A stretch of DNA of 64,000 nucleotides from Lactifluus volemus (taxonomy: Eukaryota > Basidiomycota > Agaricomycetes > Russulales > Russulaceae), in the NCBI GenBank assembly GCA_022376515.1, contig WTXI01000003.1:1612001-1676000 (forward strand). The letters run 5' to 3'. A program made the position numbers and the translations under genes. Shown one piece after another: positions 1-11,586 of this stretch. How positions within the stretch are numbered: position 1 is the stretch's first letter; each line of letters opens with the position of its first letter. The notes under the pieces were generated by a model. The model saw nothing but the letters and a program-made list of their open reading frames with translations. It was not told the origin of the DNA and did not search any database.

Positions 1-14
1 TTACATGTGAGGTC

Positions 15-2144
15 ATGGCCAGCGCCCTCATGGATACCCTTGCCACTACATTGCCAACCGTATCCACACGTACTAATCCAACCACGACCGTCTTTCTTCA
101 AGATACTTGCCTCCAACACAAGTATATCAGAACTAGGGACTCGTCCCACATCGTCGAACGCCCAGAACGGCTGCGAGCCGTGAAGATTGGGCTCTGCGCT
201 GCTATCGCTCGTTCGAAGAGTCTATTCCTCCCCAACCTTTGGCGGCTCGGATGATGACGCGCTAATCGAGGCCATTGAGAATCTGCGGCTCGAACAAAAC
301 CCAACAGCGTTTCACCTGCCAAAGGGACATCCTATAAAAGTAGTGCAGAGCTCCGCCAAGGTCGACATGCTCAATCATCCTCCTGTCAAGTTCATACACG
401 GCGACGTTGATGGAGACGTATATCTCGAAAAGCTCGTCGATTGGGCGCTCCACAGCGTGGAGAAGATCACGAATGGCCAGTCTGAAATCCCAAGCGAACT
501 TAATCAGGGTGACTTGTACAGTAATACCAATTCTGACCTTGCTCAATGCCACGCGGCTCATCTAATTGACAGTGTGTCCAACGTCGTTGGATGCGATTCA
601 AGGAGCTCTGGGCACCGTGTGCGAAGCGGTTGATGCCGTTATGGCTCTCCTGCCTCTGGGTCTGATCTTCCAAGGACTGCCTTCGTCGCTATTCGGCCTC
701 CTGGCCATCACTGCGGGGAAGACTCGCCCCATGGTTTCTGTTTCGTCAACAACGTCGCCGTTGGGGCTGCACATGGTAAACAGGGAATCTTGTGAGGTGT
801 TATGGTCTGAAACCTCCACTTCAGCACATTTAAATCACGGGGTCAAACGCGCTGTCATTCTTGACATAGATCTTCATCATGGTACGTATGCACGCTGTCA
901 CCCTATGTGCCTTAAGGACATGGTCAACAGGCAATGGAACGCAGTCGGTAGTCTGGCAAATCAATGAAGAAGCATACCGGGCTAGATTAGAGGCCGAAGC
1001 GCGGGCCCCGTTTGAGCCTGGTCTTCAGGTGTATTATGGCTCTGTGCATGACATCCTTTCATTCCCATGCGAGGTAATGCCCTCAGTACACGTTTTCGAC
1101 AGTGGTAATTGATGGTTGTGCAGGATGGCAAGCCACACATGGTTCAAGCGGCATCTGTTTCTATCCATGGTCCTCACGGCCAGTACATAGAGAACGTCCA
1201 TCTCGAGCCGTTCGAGTCAGAAGAGCAGTTCTGGAATTTACATTATCGCGGAGCTTATAGCAAGCTTCTCTGCAAGGCGGAAGACTTTGTCAAGATGACC
1301 GGTGGCTCATCAGACGATACGATTGTGTTCATCAGGCATGATGTTTTGGCTTGTTGTCGCGCCCTGCACTGACGTTCAAGTGGCTCAGCGCTGGATTTGA
1401 TGCCTCCGAACACGAAACTCCGTCGATGTCTCGCCACAATCGCAAGGTTCCGACCTCTTTCTTCCATCGTTTTACGAAGGATGCTTGTGAATTTGCCAAC
1501 AAGTGGGCTAATGGTCGGATCGTGAGCGTCCTCGAGGGTGGCTACAGTGACAAAGCGCTGCTCAGCGGAACCCTGGCTCACCTCACCGGTCTGGTAGATG
1601 CGGGGACCGCTACTGCGAAAGAAGACAACTCGAAGGAGACTTGGTGGTCCTCAGAGAATGTCCAAAGGGTGAATTTTTTTTCTCGGGTGTTTGACCTGAC
1701 TTCCGCTGCTGACTACTACTTTTCGTTCGCGATGACTTGAACCAGCTAGAGAAACTGGTCAAGAAACAACGCCGTGGGGCACCACCGTCCTCGCTTGGTA
1801 GCGCAGACGCCCCACCGTGCCAGTGGTTCGACCGCACCGCGGCCCTGCTAGCCGCACTCGATCCGGCGCCGCGCAGCAGCGCCGAGCCGTCGTCGAGCCG
1901 CAGCGGCTTCGTCCCGCCCACGATGATGACCTTGCGAGCGCGCAAGACACCGTCATCGGCCAGCCCGACGATGTCGCCGGACAGAACGAAAACAGATCAG
2001 AGTCGTCCTACCGCTACCGCCACCGCCGTATCGTCGTCCTCGACAGCAGTGTCGACACCCGAAACTTCACCCCCAGCGATCACTAAGAAACTTCCGCGCG
2101 TGATTCTGAAAGTCGGTCCACGGCCGGCAGAGACACCCCCCTGA
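15..2144 (+). CDS. HOS3-type histone deacetylase, frame-broken
   Basis: Zinc-dependent lysine deacetylase of the fungal HOS3 group, expected to act on histones. In order: an RPERLRAVKIG segment (codons from 156), FIHGDVDGDVYLE (about 390-430), the RPPGHHCGED zinc/active-site region (about 690-720), DIDLHHGNGTQ split by an intron (866-942), SIHGPHGQY, GFDASEH (1394-1415) and LEGGYSD (about 1535). A Ser/Thr/Pro-rich tail ends at the TGA at 2142-2144. Introns that restore the family sequence are 521-572, 776-824, 882-930, 1074-1123, 1336-1388 and 1669-1745. Intron 1336-1388 has a GC donor in a context (GCATGATG) unlike the usual GCAAGT. The frame shifts between about 190 and 240 and again between about 640 and 672, with no convincing intron at either place. 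This may therefore be a recent pseudogene or contain sequence errors. A 3' fragment is duplicated at 12.5-13.1 kb. Confidence 0.85.
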
Positions 2145-2189
2145 GAACGTACAGTTTTCTTTTCATGACCACGCTGGAGAATCTTGGCG

Positions 2190-3250
2190 TGGGCGCGTGA
2201 AACGATGTATGTATGTAATTGTCTGTAAGCTATGATCTCAAACATTCATTTAACGTTCTTGTACTTGTGTTATTCACGATGTCATATATCACACACGTGG
2301 GAGCTGGAACGACTGTGTGTTCCCTGCCGGACAACTCCCCACCAAGTTACATTGTTACCCTATGCTTCTGTTTACACTCATATAGCTAGCATATTAAAAT
2401 AGTTGCATAGCTCCCATATCCATTTTCCAGGTGCATATACCCGTTGCGCCAGCCAAGGGTTGAATGCATCCTTCCAGATATGTCTCTCCACTCTTGTGTC
2501 ATGAACATCAGACGCACAATCGGGGCTACCATTCTCTCTCGCGCGGGCGCACCTTGAACCCATTCCAGCACCGACGGCCATACTCCCAACTTTGGGCACT
2601 CGTTCGCTTGGTGAATATCGCGGCGTCTCAAACTTCTATAACTTAACTATTCAGGATGTCATATGAAATGAACGTGATTCCTGCGTTGTGGGCATAAGAA
2701 GAGCAGTGCGGACGAGCAGAATTGTTCACCAACATTTCACCCCACTTTCTTGAAACAAACATATCAAACATGCGTTTCTCTGTGCTCACTCTCCTCATTG
2801 CACTTCCTATTGCAGCGTATGCAGCTGTGCGCCACCAGCCATTTTCGACCGAATCTGAAGACGGTCCACATTGCACTATGCCAAACGAGCGTTGCATACC
2901 CGGGCCTGCGGGCCGTCCTTGCTGTAACAATGCGCAGTACTGCGACAGGGAATATTGGGTATGCGTCATTGCGGCTTCTCCCTCATCTGATGCTGAACAT
3001 CAATAAAAACACAGCTATGCACGGATGTGCGATGCCGCTGAACATGTAATCAGCAAGGCATAAAGCACGGGCTGCGGGTTGTTCAAGAATGAGTCGTGAT
3101 GGATTCTTCCTGTCTAGCGGAGTGATAGTCTCAGTACTGTGTATTCAGAGTTCAGATCTGACTGTGAAACAGAGTAGATTGGTTTTGATGTTCAGCGGAA
3201 GTCTGTGTCACGCTCTGCTCAAACGCGGACAAGAGGGCTGAGAGATAAGG
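2190..3250. repeat. Segmental duplication, copy 1 (carries secreted-protein gene 1)
   Basis: This block matches 7690-8740 in the same orientation, including the sequence before the gene (TTGTACTTGTGTTATTCAC, the TTTTCCAGGTGCATATACCC stretch) and after it (GTTCAAGAATGAGT, GTCACGCTCTGCTCAAACG). The two copies differ by small indels and substitutions. A short downstream remnant also occurs at about 13168-13212. The gene at 2770-3041 lies inside. Confidence 0.75.
2770..3041 (+). CDS. Small secreted knottin-like cysteine-rich protein, copy 1
   Basis: Two exons, 2770-2958 and 3015-3041, with a 56-nt GT..AG intron, give 71 residues. Residues 1-19 (MRFSVLTLLIALPIAAYA) form a clear secretion signal. 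The mature part has seven cysteines spaced C-x6-C-x8-CC-x5-C-x6-C-x4-C; the C..C..CC..C..C part is the order seen in inhibitor-cystine-knot peptides. The last two cysteines appear only after the intron is removed, and both paralogues splice at the same point, which supports the model. The start is the ATG immediately before the signal sequence. It is probably extracellular. Function is unknown; candidate roles are antimicrobial, protease-inhibitory or effector-like, all inference. Confidence 0.75.
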
Positions 3251-3394
3251 TGACCAGGCCACCTGTCGATAATCAGGCGCAAAGCAAAATTTTCCTATGC
3301 TGTGATTGTCACTTTGCCATAAAAACGAGATTTCGCGAACGAGAACGGGTTCAGACCTTTGAGCTTCCTGCCGACTTTGATCACGTATGGGCCG

Positions 3395-3790
3395 GGAGGG
3401 GACGCGCGCGACAAAATAAAAGAAAGCGGGGGCGCGTTTTTTTTTTTGCTTTCCCGGTCTTTTTGTTCATATTTTTATGCAGTCTACGTTTGTATTAGCT
3501 ATCTAGAAAAGTTCTTGGCCCAAGTCGGCCGCATGCACGAGGCAGGGTGGTGCCATGTGCTCTGTGAGACTAAGTACACTAAAATAGGGGTTCTGGTGCG
3601 AAAGATGAAGGTGTATCGTAATGAACGGCTGTGGGCGGCGGCCCCCAACGTGCAGCAGTCGTTACGCCCTCAGGGTGCCGTTGCCGCGGACGTTGACAAT
3701 CCCGTCTCAGGGCCCCCACTCGCGCTGCACGCCGTTCTCGGCTATCAGCCTTCCTTCCTCCCGAATTGAGATTCCCCAGACGGATGCGTA
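3395..3790. repeat. Dispersed repeat, copy 1
   Basis: About 400 bp shared with 34440-34850: a GC-rich GACGCGC.CGACAAAATAAAAG start, a T-run with CCCGGTCTTTTTGTTCAT, a TCTACGTTTGTATTGGCTATCTAGAAA-like stretch, GTGCGAAAGATGAAGGT and a GC-rich tail ending near GAGATTCCCCAG. No coding potential is recognised. On the minus strand an A-rich run follows the body, so a SINE-like origin is possible but unproven. Confidence 0.6.
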
Positions 3791-5907
3791 ATGAGTAATG
3801 CTATCAAGGCGCGATGCTTGGGCGGCGCCCAACTATGTGGTCGATTTGATGTTGACATTCATTCTACCTATGGGTAAACCGCAGATCATCTCGGTTCTGC
3901 CAGTGCCGACTGCCGCACAGTGTCATCATCGCCCCATGTTAAGTACGGCTCGCATCCTAATCTTCTAAGTTACAACCGTCATCACAAAATACAGTACACC
4001 TTCTATCCACCTTTAGGACTGTACGAGAACCCACTTACATACACTCCTATCCTTTTTGGTGCCCCCGTTTGTGCCCCAAACAAACCCGCGTTTATGAAAC
4101 GGCCTGACGAAAAAAAGATCCCTGTCAGAATGGTCTGCTGTAGGGAACGGTCGCATATTCCCTTTACGCGATCACCACTGCCCTCATTACACAGGCCAAG
4201 GAAAAGCTATTGTGCTGGATGCAACAGCTGAACTCCCTGCTCTCTCCCCTAGGACTGGTAACAGTATTTTTCATCAGTTGGAGAGCGAGACGAAGGGATA
4301 AAGCTGGCGGACATGGGCTCGATCCTTGCTCAAGTCTCTGACGCCACGAAGCAGCTAGCGATCACAGTGCATGCTCTGCTCAAGGCACAGGCACTTGCAG
4401 CTATCCATACTCCGGGCTGAGATGCACTACCCGACCCGGGATCAGCACGAACATATATTAGTCAAGGCGAATGGAAGGGAAATTTGACTAACCCAACCTC
4501 ATATGGTCTGGGAGACAAAGCGATAGACGCCATGAAGAACATAGCCAACCCACCGTAATCGCAATTCCCAGAACTTATCCAATTTCAAAGAAGAAAAGCT
4601 GTCCTTTATGCCCACTGAGTTAAAAGGCAGAAGAACCCAGTAATGTAGACGCGATGGCTCAAAGGAGAGGAGCCCATGCATAATGTATGCTAGCACTTGC
4701 CTTGAGGATGGGAATCAGAGTATCATGTCTTCCAAATAGCGAGAACGACTACGTTGCTGGTGCCGTGAGTGCTCTCCAGTCTAGCAAGATTCCCAGGAGG
4801 TGATGGCTGACAGAGAACCGACCTCTCGGTCGGAAGCATGTGATGACAACAGGAGCAATTGTCAGCCACAGTCTTTTGCCAAGTCGCGTGAAATTTCCAT
4901 TGTAGTCACCTATCATGATGGCTAATATTGCATCTTGAAGGCGCAGAACTCACTCATGGCACAGCTCTGATAGTAGCTTCACGGGAGTTTCCCTCGGCAA
5001 TGCCCGAATTTGTTGAACTTCGAAGTTATATCTGGAGAAACGCCTTCTTGAATGAGGGGTGAGCTAAGTTACAGTTGTCCTACGATCGTTCGGCGGGTCA
5101 TGAGGCCTCGAGATCCAGCGCCACGTACGACAGAAGCAATGATTGTGTGCCTTACTAATTTAAGCGAGCGGAAGTCACGCACCATATCGAACTTGCACCC
5201 GTGAAAATCGTGGGATCGTGAGCGCAGGGCCCCCCTTGGAAGAGTAATTTGGTCAATCGGTGCCAAAAACCAGTCGGTACCGAGTACAACATCGGCAGAC
5301 CAAAAAGGGTCGTTGAGTCCTGATTGAGAGACTTCTAGGATGACAAATTGGAAATCTGGAGCATTCTTCAAAGCGTGGGCAAAGTCCCAAAATCATACCT
5401 GATGCAGTGATATTGTGTAACATTGACTTGACCATTGTGTCCAACCGTTCGGTCAACTTTCACCCTTTTCGGAGGCATTTGATACAACCGAATTGATTAA
5501 CTTGTGCCATGATGCCTAAGCATCATCCGAGGGTCTCGGGTGCAAAAGAAGTGGGTGATGGTCGTAGCAGAGCAGCAGCGCTTCCGCGCACTCCAAATGA
5601 GTAAACAAGACTGCGGTCTGCACTGTCAACTTCCAGGGGACCTTCATATTCGAAGGCTAAAGGTCGTTGTCGTGTCGTGTTTACAACACGTGCCCACTTG
5701 CGACAAAAAGTCCTCGAACAAAACCAGTCGCGAAGCACGTTGTCGTGGGGACTCGACGGATAGTCTCCATCATCACGTCGTAGATCTCCGGGGAAATATA
5801 TGTCATGAATGTAGCTTTTCGTCATTCGAAAACGTGCTCGAATAAGATACGGATAACTGGATACACGTATACCGTCAGTAAAGTGCAGTGGAAAGGGAAC
5901 TTGATCA
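3791..5907. repeat. B block 1 (downstream part of the tandem module)
   Basis: This sequence follows the membrane-protein gene in each module. Landmarks on the plus strand are CCCCGTTTGTACCCCAAAC-like sequence near 4065-4090, CTCATATGGTCTGGGAGAC (4499-4517), TCCTACGATCGTTCGG (5078-5093), GAGGCATTTGATACAAC and CCAAATGAG..AAACAAGACTGCGGTCTGC. The minus strand has fragments that may once have been coding, such as ADVVLGTDWF (about 5300-5270) and a possible start MPPKRVKVDRT near 5480. No copy keeps one frame or an exon series I could assemble. I do not recognise a product; it may be the relic of a third module gene. Confidence 0.6.
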
Positions 5908-7322
5908 TCACAGGTCCTGCCTGGTCGTCGTCTTCCTCCCATTTTCAGTATCGTTCGAGCCAGCTTCAGAAAAAGTTGGAGACCGGGGCATGAACACTAT
6001 AGGCGCCGAATAACGACGGGACTCGCGGCCAGAATGAGTTAAAATGTCTGCGGCACTCAGTCGCATAGTGATGACGATAAGGATAGCCGTTGGATAGATC
6101 CCCTGGTAGCAGGGATCAATCCCTAGTCAAACAGACGCGGGACAGAAGGTGATCTTACCACGAGTTGGATTAAACCTTTATCGAGGAGAATTCCCCTATC
6201 GACGCCACATGCCGTTATCATGATATAGGCCACCTACCAGCGAACGACGGTCAGTCCATTTACAAAGCGAATGTAACTGATCGGGATGTACCCAAATGCA
6301 GAGATAAATCGCGCCAGACTCGACCAAGAAAGCGAGCGTTTTCTCCGCTTTGCCCTTAGTATTTTCCTCATGTAAGACAGAACGCAGGAAGCGTCTGTGT
6401 TGCCTTTGAAAGAGGTGGTATCATCATGCAGCACTTATCAAGTCACGATGGGATCAAATGCAACATACCATGCTCGAATGAACATCAAGGACGTGGCCCA
6501 GAGATTCATACCAACTGTGAGGCCCCAGATGGCCCACCCGAAGGCTTGGCCCATATTCGCATCGCGCACCACGTTGGTTGTGTAGTCATCGTACATATAT
6601 ATTGCGCTAGCGATGGTAGCCACTGTCCAAAAACAAGTGTCATCGGGAAGAGCCACCACCCAGTGATCTGATAGCGTGCTCACCAAGCGTACACACGAGG
6701 AACAAGAATGGAAGAATGAACAACACGACCCTGCGATCCCACAGTATCCAGGTTCGCCACAGGACGATGCCATCGCTTAGGATGTACTTGTGTGCTGAGA
6801 GATCAACACCTGGTCCCAAGTTGGTTAGGCAGTCAAGGAGTGGCGCACGTTGATCATTGGTAAGTACGCGACTGCCAGCGCTTCTGGGAGCGTGACGGTC
6901 AACTTGCCGATTCTCAACGTTCGGGTGGCAACGACGAAGACGAGAGCCCAGTGAATCGCAGAGACTGCGTACATGACCAGGGACACGGCCAACATGGCGT
7001 TTCTCGTGCGATTGGACAGACCTTTGCGCCTTTTAAAAATGCGCTCGGCGCGGATGTGAGAAATGGGACGCCGCATGTTGCATGGTATGGTAACGTACAG
7101 CATGATAAAGGTCGAAAAGGCAAAGAGCAGTGTAGAGGCCTAAGGATCTCTTTGTCTCAGCAACGACGAAATGAAGGAGGGTCGAAGAAATTCACCAAAG
7201 AAGAAACCCTCGCACGTGGCAAGAACCAGCAGGAGGAGCTCCAGACTCGGATATATCGTCACTTCATTGCCCGGGGCCCGGGAAATGACGTGCGGTTGAA
7301 AAGATCGGTAAGAACGGTTCAT
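5908..7322 (-). pseudogene. Seven-span membrane protein, copy 1 (frameshifted)
   Basis: All eight exons of the array family are present, from the start MNRSYRSFQPH to the ending TTRQDL at the TGA 5910-5908. In exon 2, however, the run reads GGCAAAGAGCAG where sister copies have two more bases, so the LYTALFAFSTF segment shifts frame. Two 6-bp in-frame deletions shorten the tail near 5950-5985. The other exons (including the end-of-exon-3 motif YLPMIN, exon 4 SDGIVLWRAW and exon 8 GIYPTAI) stay open. It sits directly upstream of B block 1. Confidence 0.75.
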
Positions 7323-7689
7323 GGGCGAGCGTGAGTGCCCTGGAGTTGTTGATGAAGCACTTTTAAAGACGAGGTGTAGCGTGTAGTAGAGATAAGAAAG
7401 GGACTGGGGCGATGAACTTCAGTTAGACATGATTTCCGACTCGCGCCACAGAGGTTGTCAGAGGGATGGTATCCCTAAAGCCATTCCGCAGGTCCGACAG
7501 ACACACACTGTAAATTCTGTTGCGAGGCTAATCACCCTGAGGAGGAATCAAGAGGCATTATCCAGGAGTGACCCCAGCAGTAACTACAGTAACTGAAATC
7601 AAAAAAAAAAGGTTACATAAGCCGATTTGCCGAGTGATTCATCGGAGCGTCACGGTGTAGTAGACAGCTCATCTATGTAAGGGAGGTAT

Positions 7690-8740
7690 GATAACTCTAT
7701 AGTCTCAAACATGCACGTAACGTACTCGTACTTGTGTTATTCACAATGACTTTACGCTGCCACATATCACACGCGTGCACATGAGGCATTTCTAGTTTGT
7801 CACCGAAACCGGGAACTGGAACGACTGTGTGTTCCCTGCAGGACAACTCCCACCAAGTTACACTGTTACCCTATCTTGTTTCAATCCACAACCCTGAGTC
7901 TCTCTGCTTCTGGTTACACTCATGTAGCTGCATATCAAAATAGTTGCATAGCTCCCATATCCATTTTCCAGGTGCATATACCCATTGCGCCAGCCAAGGG
8001 TTGAATGCACCTTTTCCGATCTGTCTCTCCACTCTTGTGTCATGAACATCAGAACTACGCACAATTAGGGTCATAATTCTCTCTCGCGCGGGCGCAACTT
8101 GCATCAATTCCAATCACCGACGGCCATACCCCCAACTTTGGGCGGTGAAATCTCAAAGTTCTATAACTTAACTATTCAGGATGTCATATGAAAAGAACGT
8201 GATTCCTGCATTGTGTGCATAAGAATAGCGGGTGGGCGAGGAGAAAGGGCAGAATTGTTCACCAACATTTCACCCAACTGTCTTGAAACAAACATATTAA
8301 ACATGCGTTTCTCTGTGCTCACTCTCCTCATTGCACTTCCTGTTGCAGCGTATGCTGCTGTGCGCCCCCAGCCACTTTCGACTGGATCTGAGATCGGTTC
8401 ATATTGCATGCCTTACCAGCGTTGCCTACCTGGGGGGCCTCCTTGCTGTGACAACCAGCAGTACTGCCACCCGCAATATCGTGTAAGTGTCATTGCGATT
8501 TCACCCTCGTCTGATGCTGAACATCAATATAAACACAGGGATGCATGCCGGTGCAGTGCTGACAATGTAATCAACAAGGTTTAAAGCACGGGGTGGTTCA
8601 AGAATGAGTTGTGATGGATTCTTCCTGTCTAGCGAATGATAGTCTCGGTATTCAGAGTTCAAATCTGACTGTGAAAAAAGAGTAGATTGGTTTTTGATGT
8701 TCAGCGGAAGTCCGTGTCACGCTCTGCTCAAACGTGCCAG
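7690..8740. repeat. Segmental duplication, copy 2 (carries secreted-protein gene 2)
   Basis: Partner of the block at 2190-3250, same orientation, about 5.5 kb away. The match starts near TAGTCTCAAACATGCACGT and extends past the gene to GTCACGCTCTGCTCAAACG. Between the two copies lie B block 1 and membrane-protein copy 1, so the duplication probably involved the whole interval. Confidence 0.75.
8303..8562 (+). CDS. Small secreted knottin-like cysteine-rich protein, copy 2
   Basis: Exons 8303-8482 and 8539-8562 flank a 56-nt GTAAGT..CACAG intron and give 67 residues. The signal peptide is nearly identical to that of copy 1, but the mature region has diverged strongly except for the cysteines: C-x5-C-x6-CC-x5-C-x6-C-x4-C. 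The first two spacings are one and two residues shorter than in copy 1. Sequence changing around a fixed cysteine frame fits selection on a folded secreted peptide. It lies next to membrane-protein copy 1, in the opposite orientation. Confidence 0.75.
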
Positions 8741-9160
8741 TGGTCAAGAGGACTGCGAGATAAAGGCAGGCTATTGCGACCACATGTGGTGGGTATTGCA
8801 GCGCTTCCAGGATTCTCTGTCTGCGTGGGGCGTTCAGTGAAGGAGATAAGATGGCAGAGAGACGGATCTCACCTGTCGATAGTCAGGCACCTCGCCAGCT
8901 TTATCAACTTTTTTGATGCTGTGGTTGTCACTTCCCCGTCAAGACGAGAGTGAGTTCAGACCTTCGTGAGTTCGACGATCAGCTGTCCTGCTCAAGGACC
9001 TTCTACCACAGCTGTCATTACGGCGTTCGTTGGGCTTCCGTCATTGTTGCAGAGAAAAAACAAAAAAGCGTGGAAAAAATACTCACAAACCTATTTTGGC
9101 GCCGACAGATCAGAAGCTTGTTGTCTTGCTTTCTCCTCTTGAGATGGGGATAGCTTCCGC
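8740..9160. other. No gene recognised
   Basis: I see no exon series here. The stretch at about 9050-9130 (CAAAAAAGCGTGGA..TTTTGGCGCCGACAGATC) resembles 12325-12385, so the two are probably remnants of one duplicated upstream region. Confidence 0.4.
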
Positions 9161-9164
9161 TTCT

Positions 9165-9300
9165 CAGTAGATGTCATAATAGTGAGAACTGACATTTATA
9201 CTGACAAAAGGCAGAGATAGGGAGACTTACGATGAGTTGCACGATGGATGCATGGAAAAGTAACCAGCCCCAGGTCCATTGCTGCAATTGTGTGCGAAAC
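9165..9300 (-). pseudogene. Fragment of the divergent membrane-protein paralogue
   Basis: The stretch matches 14345-14470, the exon 7/intron 7 region of the divergent copy at 14237-15459: shared ATAGTGAGAACTGACRTTTA, GGCAGAGAT, GAGTTGCACGATGGATG and CAGGTCCATTGC. No flanking exons were found, so this is a stranded duplicate fragment. Confidence 0.6.
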
Positions 9301-9479
9301 AGAGACCCTCTGTCTCAAGAGTCATCATATCAGCATTATTACGGACAAACCCTCAGCACTGGCAGTAAGCGGTAATGTATCAGGATATATGGCTGGCTCA
9401 GAGCACAGGGAACTGCCGCAACTACAGGTAGTCCTCATAGCTTGCCCACCGACCACTTCACTTAAGCCACGTCCTAGTC

Positions 9480-10490
9480 TGTCCTAAAACGCCCACGATA
9501 TTATCACTGTGCCTAATCGGCAAGACCAGGTCCTCAATGCATCGAGAAGTGGTGCTGAGAGTCTGACAAAGTGGGTCACTCCGATTATACACGGCATTAG
9601 CGTCGTCGGTATCGACTTGTCGACTCATTTGGAATAACGTATTTTTGGGTCTTCCCATCAGTAATTGTGGTTTCCGCTGGACTTGGAGTTCTCCTGTCGG
9701 TCTGTTTCCCCTCCGGATATGCCATTGTGACCCAAGTCTTCCAGGCTGCCAAGGACGTGAGCAGCAGCCGAGAAACACTCTCGGATCTCTTCCCTCGCAT
9801 TGGACACTTTCTTGCGCGTCTGAAGATGCGCTACAGAGGTTGGAAACATTGACCCAGGAGGAGGCTCGGATAGCACAGACGCTGCTCCGAAAAATCGCGC
9901 ACAATATTGAGCATCCGTAATGTTTTATACCAGTCACTGTTCCTCGAAGCTTAATCATCCTCATAGGCAACCAGCTCCGCGAGGACCTCCGCACATGGCT
10001 CTCTCCGCCAGACCCATCCACGAATCATAGCATCACGTGTAGTGCATGCCATGAGGAACAGCAGAATGCTTCTTTCAAGAGAGTACCTTCAAAGAATGGA
10101 AGTTGACTGGATCCCTGCCATGGATTCGTGGCAAACATATGTCCTTCTTGGTACCACCACAAACCTCCTTGACTGTTATCAATTCCATAGCGGGCTCCGG
10201 GCTCAGGAAAGAGCACTATCTGGTTCGTCGTTACTACTAGTAGATCCCTCTTGCCTTAATCAAACTCATGTACACTTCACCTACTCTATCGTATGCCTGC
10301 GTTTTCTGGGACAATCATTTAGAACATGTTGTTTTCGAGCAAGACCCCTTTGCGAAACTTCGATCCCTGTTCGAGATAGAGTTTCTGCTTCAGCTTGAAG
10401 TGCTTAGCATCAAGTGCAAGTGAGGGTTGCTCTTACCAGCATTGTCATCTCTGAAGACATGGTTACAGTCTGGCAAGAATAAGGTATGTA
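9480..10490 (+). pseudogene. NACHT-type STAND NTPase relic
   Basis: Pieces typical of Agaricomycete NACHT proteins occur in the right order but different frames. They are an N-terminal helical part (AIVTQVFQAAKDVSSSRETL, about 9720-9780, then TQEEARIAQTLLRKIAHN), WLSPPDPSTNHSITCSACH (about 9998-10050), the P-loop APGSGKSTIW (about 10195-10224) and the late helical part LSYACVFWDNHLEH..FLLQLEVLS (10285-10420). The interval from P-loop to late helices is far too short, so most of the nucleotide-binding domain is deleted, and there are several stops. No C-terminal repeat domain follows. Intact relatives are intracellular innate-immunity-like switches. Confidence 0.7.
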
Positions 10491-10785
10491 CATCCCATCC
10501 CACACAATGTTTGAAAATGTTATAGCTTTGCATGAGCTGGAGAGGCCTCCGTGGCCTATATCAGCAAATTGATAGTGTCTGCAACGGACGAGATATACAA
10601 TAAATAAATCATTTATTTGAAATTAATGAAGGTTTAACCCAAATAATCGTACGATTTCATATATCGTTTGATCTACGTAAGACAGTCCATTCCCCAAACA
10701 GGAAATCGCTGGGTCGGAAGTCAGGCAAGCGGCCTAAAGTAAACCACCGCCCAAGCCACCGCCGTTAAGCGCCGCAGCGGCGGCG
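10491..10785. other. Non-coding interval
   Basis: AT-rich sequence (about 10590-10670) and then a GC-rich stretch lie downstream of the minus-strand secreted-protein gene. I see no gene. Confidence 0.4.
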
Positions 10786-11221
10786 TCATCCACTTGGATT
10801 GCCACAATTGCCGCAACCGCAACCGCAGGGGCAGCACTCACTAAAGGGATTATCCAAGATACTGATGGTGTTATCATCACGTGCAACTTCTCGGGCTGTA
10901 ACCGTTTTACTGTCCGATTTGGTCACGGAGGGCTTGCAGGGCTTGCAAGCCTTGGCGCTCGAGCTAGGGCTACTAGTAGAGAGGGTCGAGCTCGTTTGGG
11001 TGGGCAAGCCCGACACAGTCCCCGAGACAATTAGAGGCGCGCCATGTGAAAAGGTGGGGATGACGGTCTGGTCGAGCAGGTCAGAGATTGCTCAAGGCTG
11101 GATCCGCAAACGAGCGTACCTTCGGGTTCATCGTCTTCGGGCCGTTCTCCTCGCCACCAATCGGCAGAGCCGATGCAGCGAGGGGAACAAGAAGAGCAGT
11201 CAAGAAATTGAAAAACAACAT
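10786..11221 (-). CDS. Secreted protein with Cys/Gly-rich tail
   Basis: Exon 1 (11221-11120) encodes MLFFNFLTALLVPLAASALP, a signal peptide, plus a short acidic stretch. A 52-nt intron (11119-11068) has donor GTACGC, a CTGAC branch-like site and a CAG acceptor. Exon 2 (11067-10786) brings the total to 127 residues. The mature protein has a Ser/Thr-rich middle, a KACKPCKPS motif and a striking C-terminus CCPCGCGCGNCG just before the end. The terminal motif could bind metal or form dense disulfides. No family is recognised. Start choice rests on the signal peptide and the in-frame splice. Confidence 0.65.
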
Positions 11222-11586
11222 TGTGGTCAAGGGTGTAGTAAGTTATAGATGTTTGGGGGAGGATCAGCGTCACCGTACCAGCCTGAGTGTGCGCATCATA
11301 GGAGTTAGAATGACGACGGCGGCGGCAATGGAAGGTATACACACCGAAAACAGAAGGAACTGATTGAAACGTTGGGGGATGAGGCTCGATGAGGGAGGTC
11401 GTTACAATGAGGCCACTTTTATGTTGAAAGTAACGCTACAGTGGCAGTTCCACTGGCATGCTCGGTCTTGTCGGAGACACCGCCAGTAAGCAAGAACAAG
11501 GCAACAACGAGGGGAAATGGACTGAGATGCTATCACATGTAGAGGAAAAGAAACCAGAGTCCTCAACATCAGGAAACCTGTTCTTG

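Noticed and set aside
5069..5371. Retropepsin-like reading of ADVVLGTDWF in the B blocks
   Set aside because: The short VLGTDW motif recalls retroelement proteases, but there is no active-site DTG or DSG, no neighbouring reverse transcriptase, and the frame is broken in other copies.
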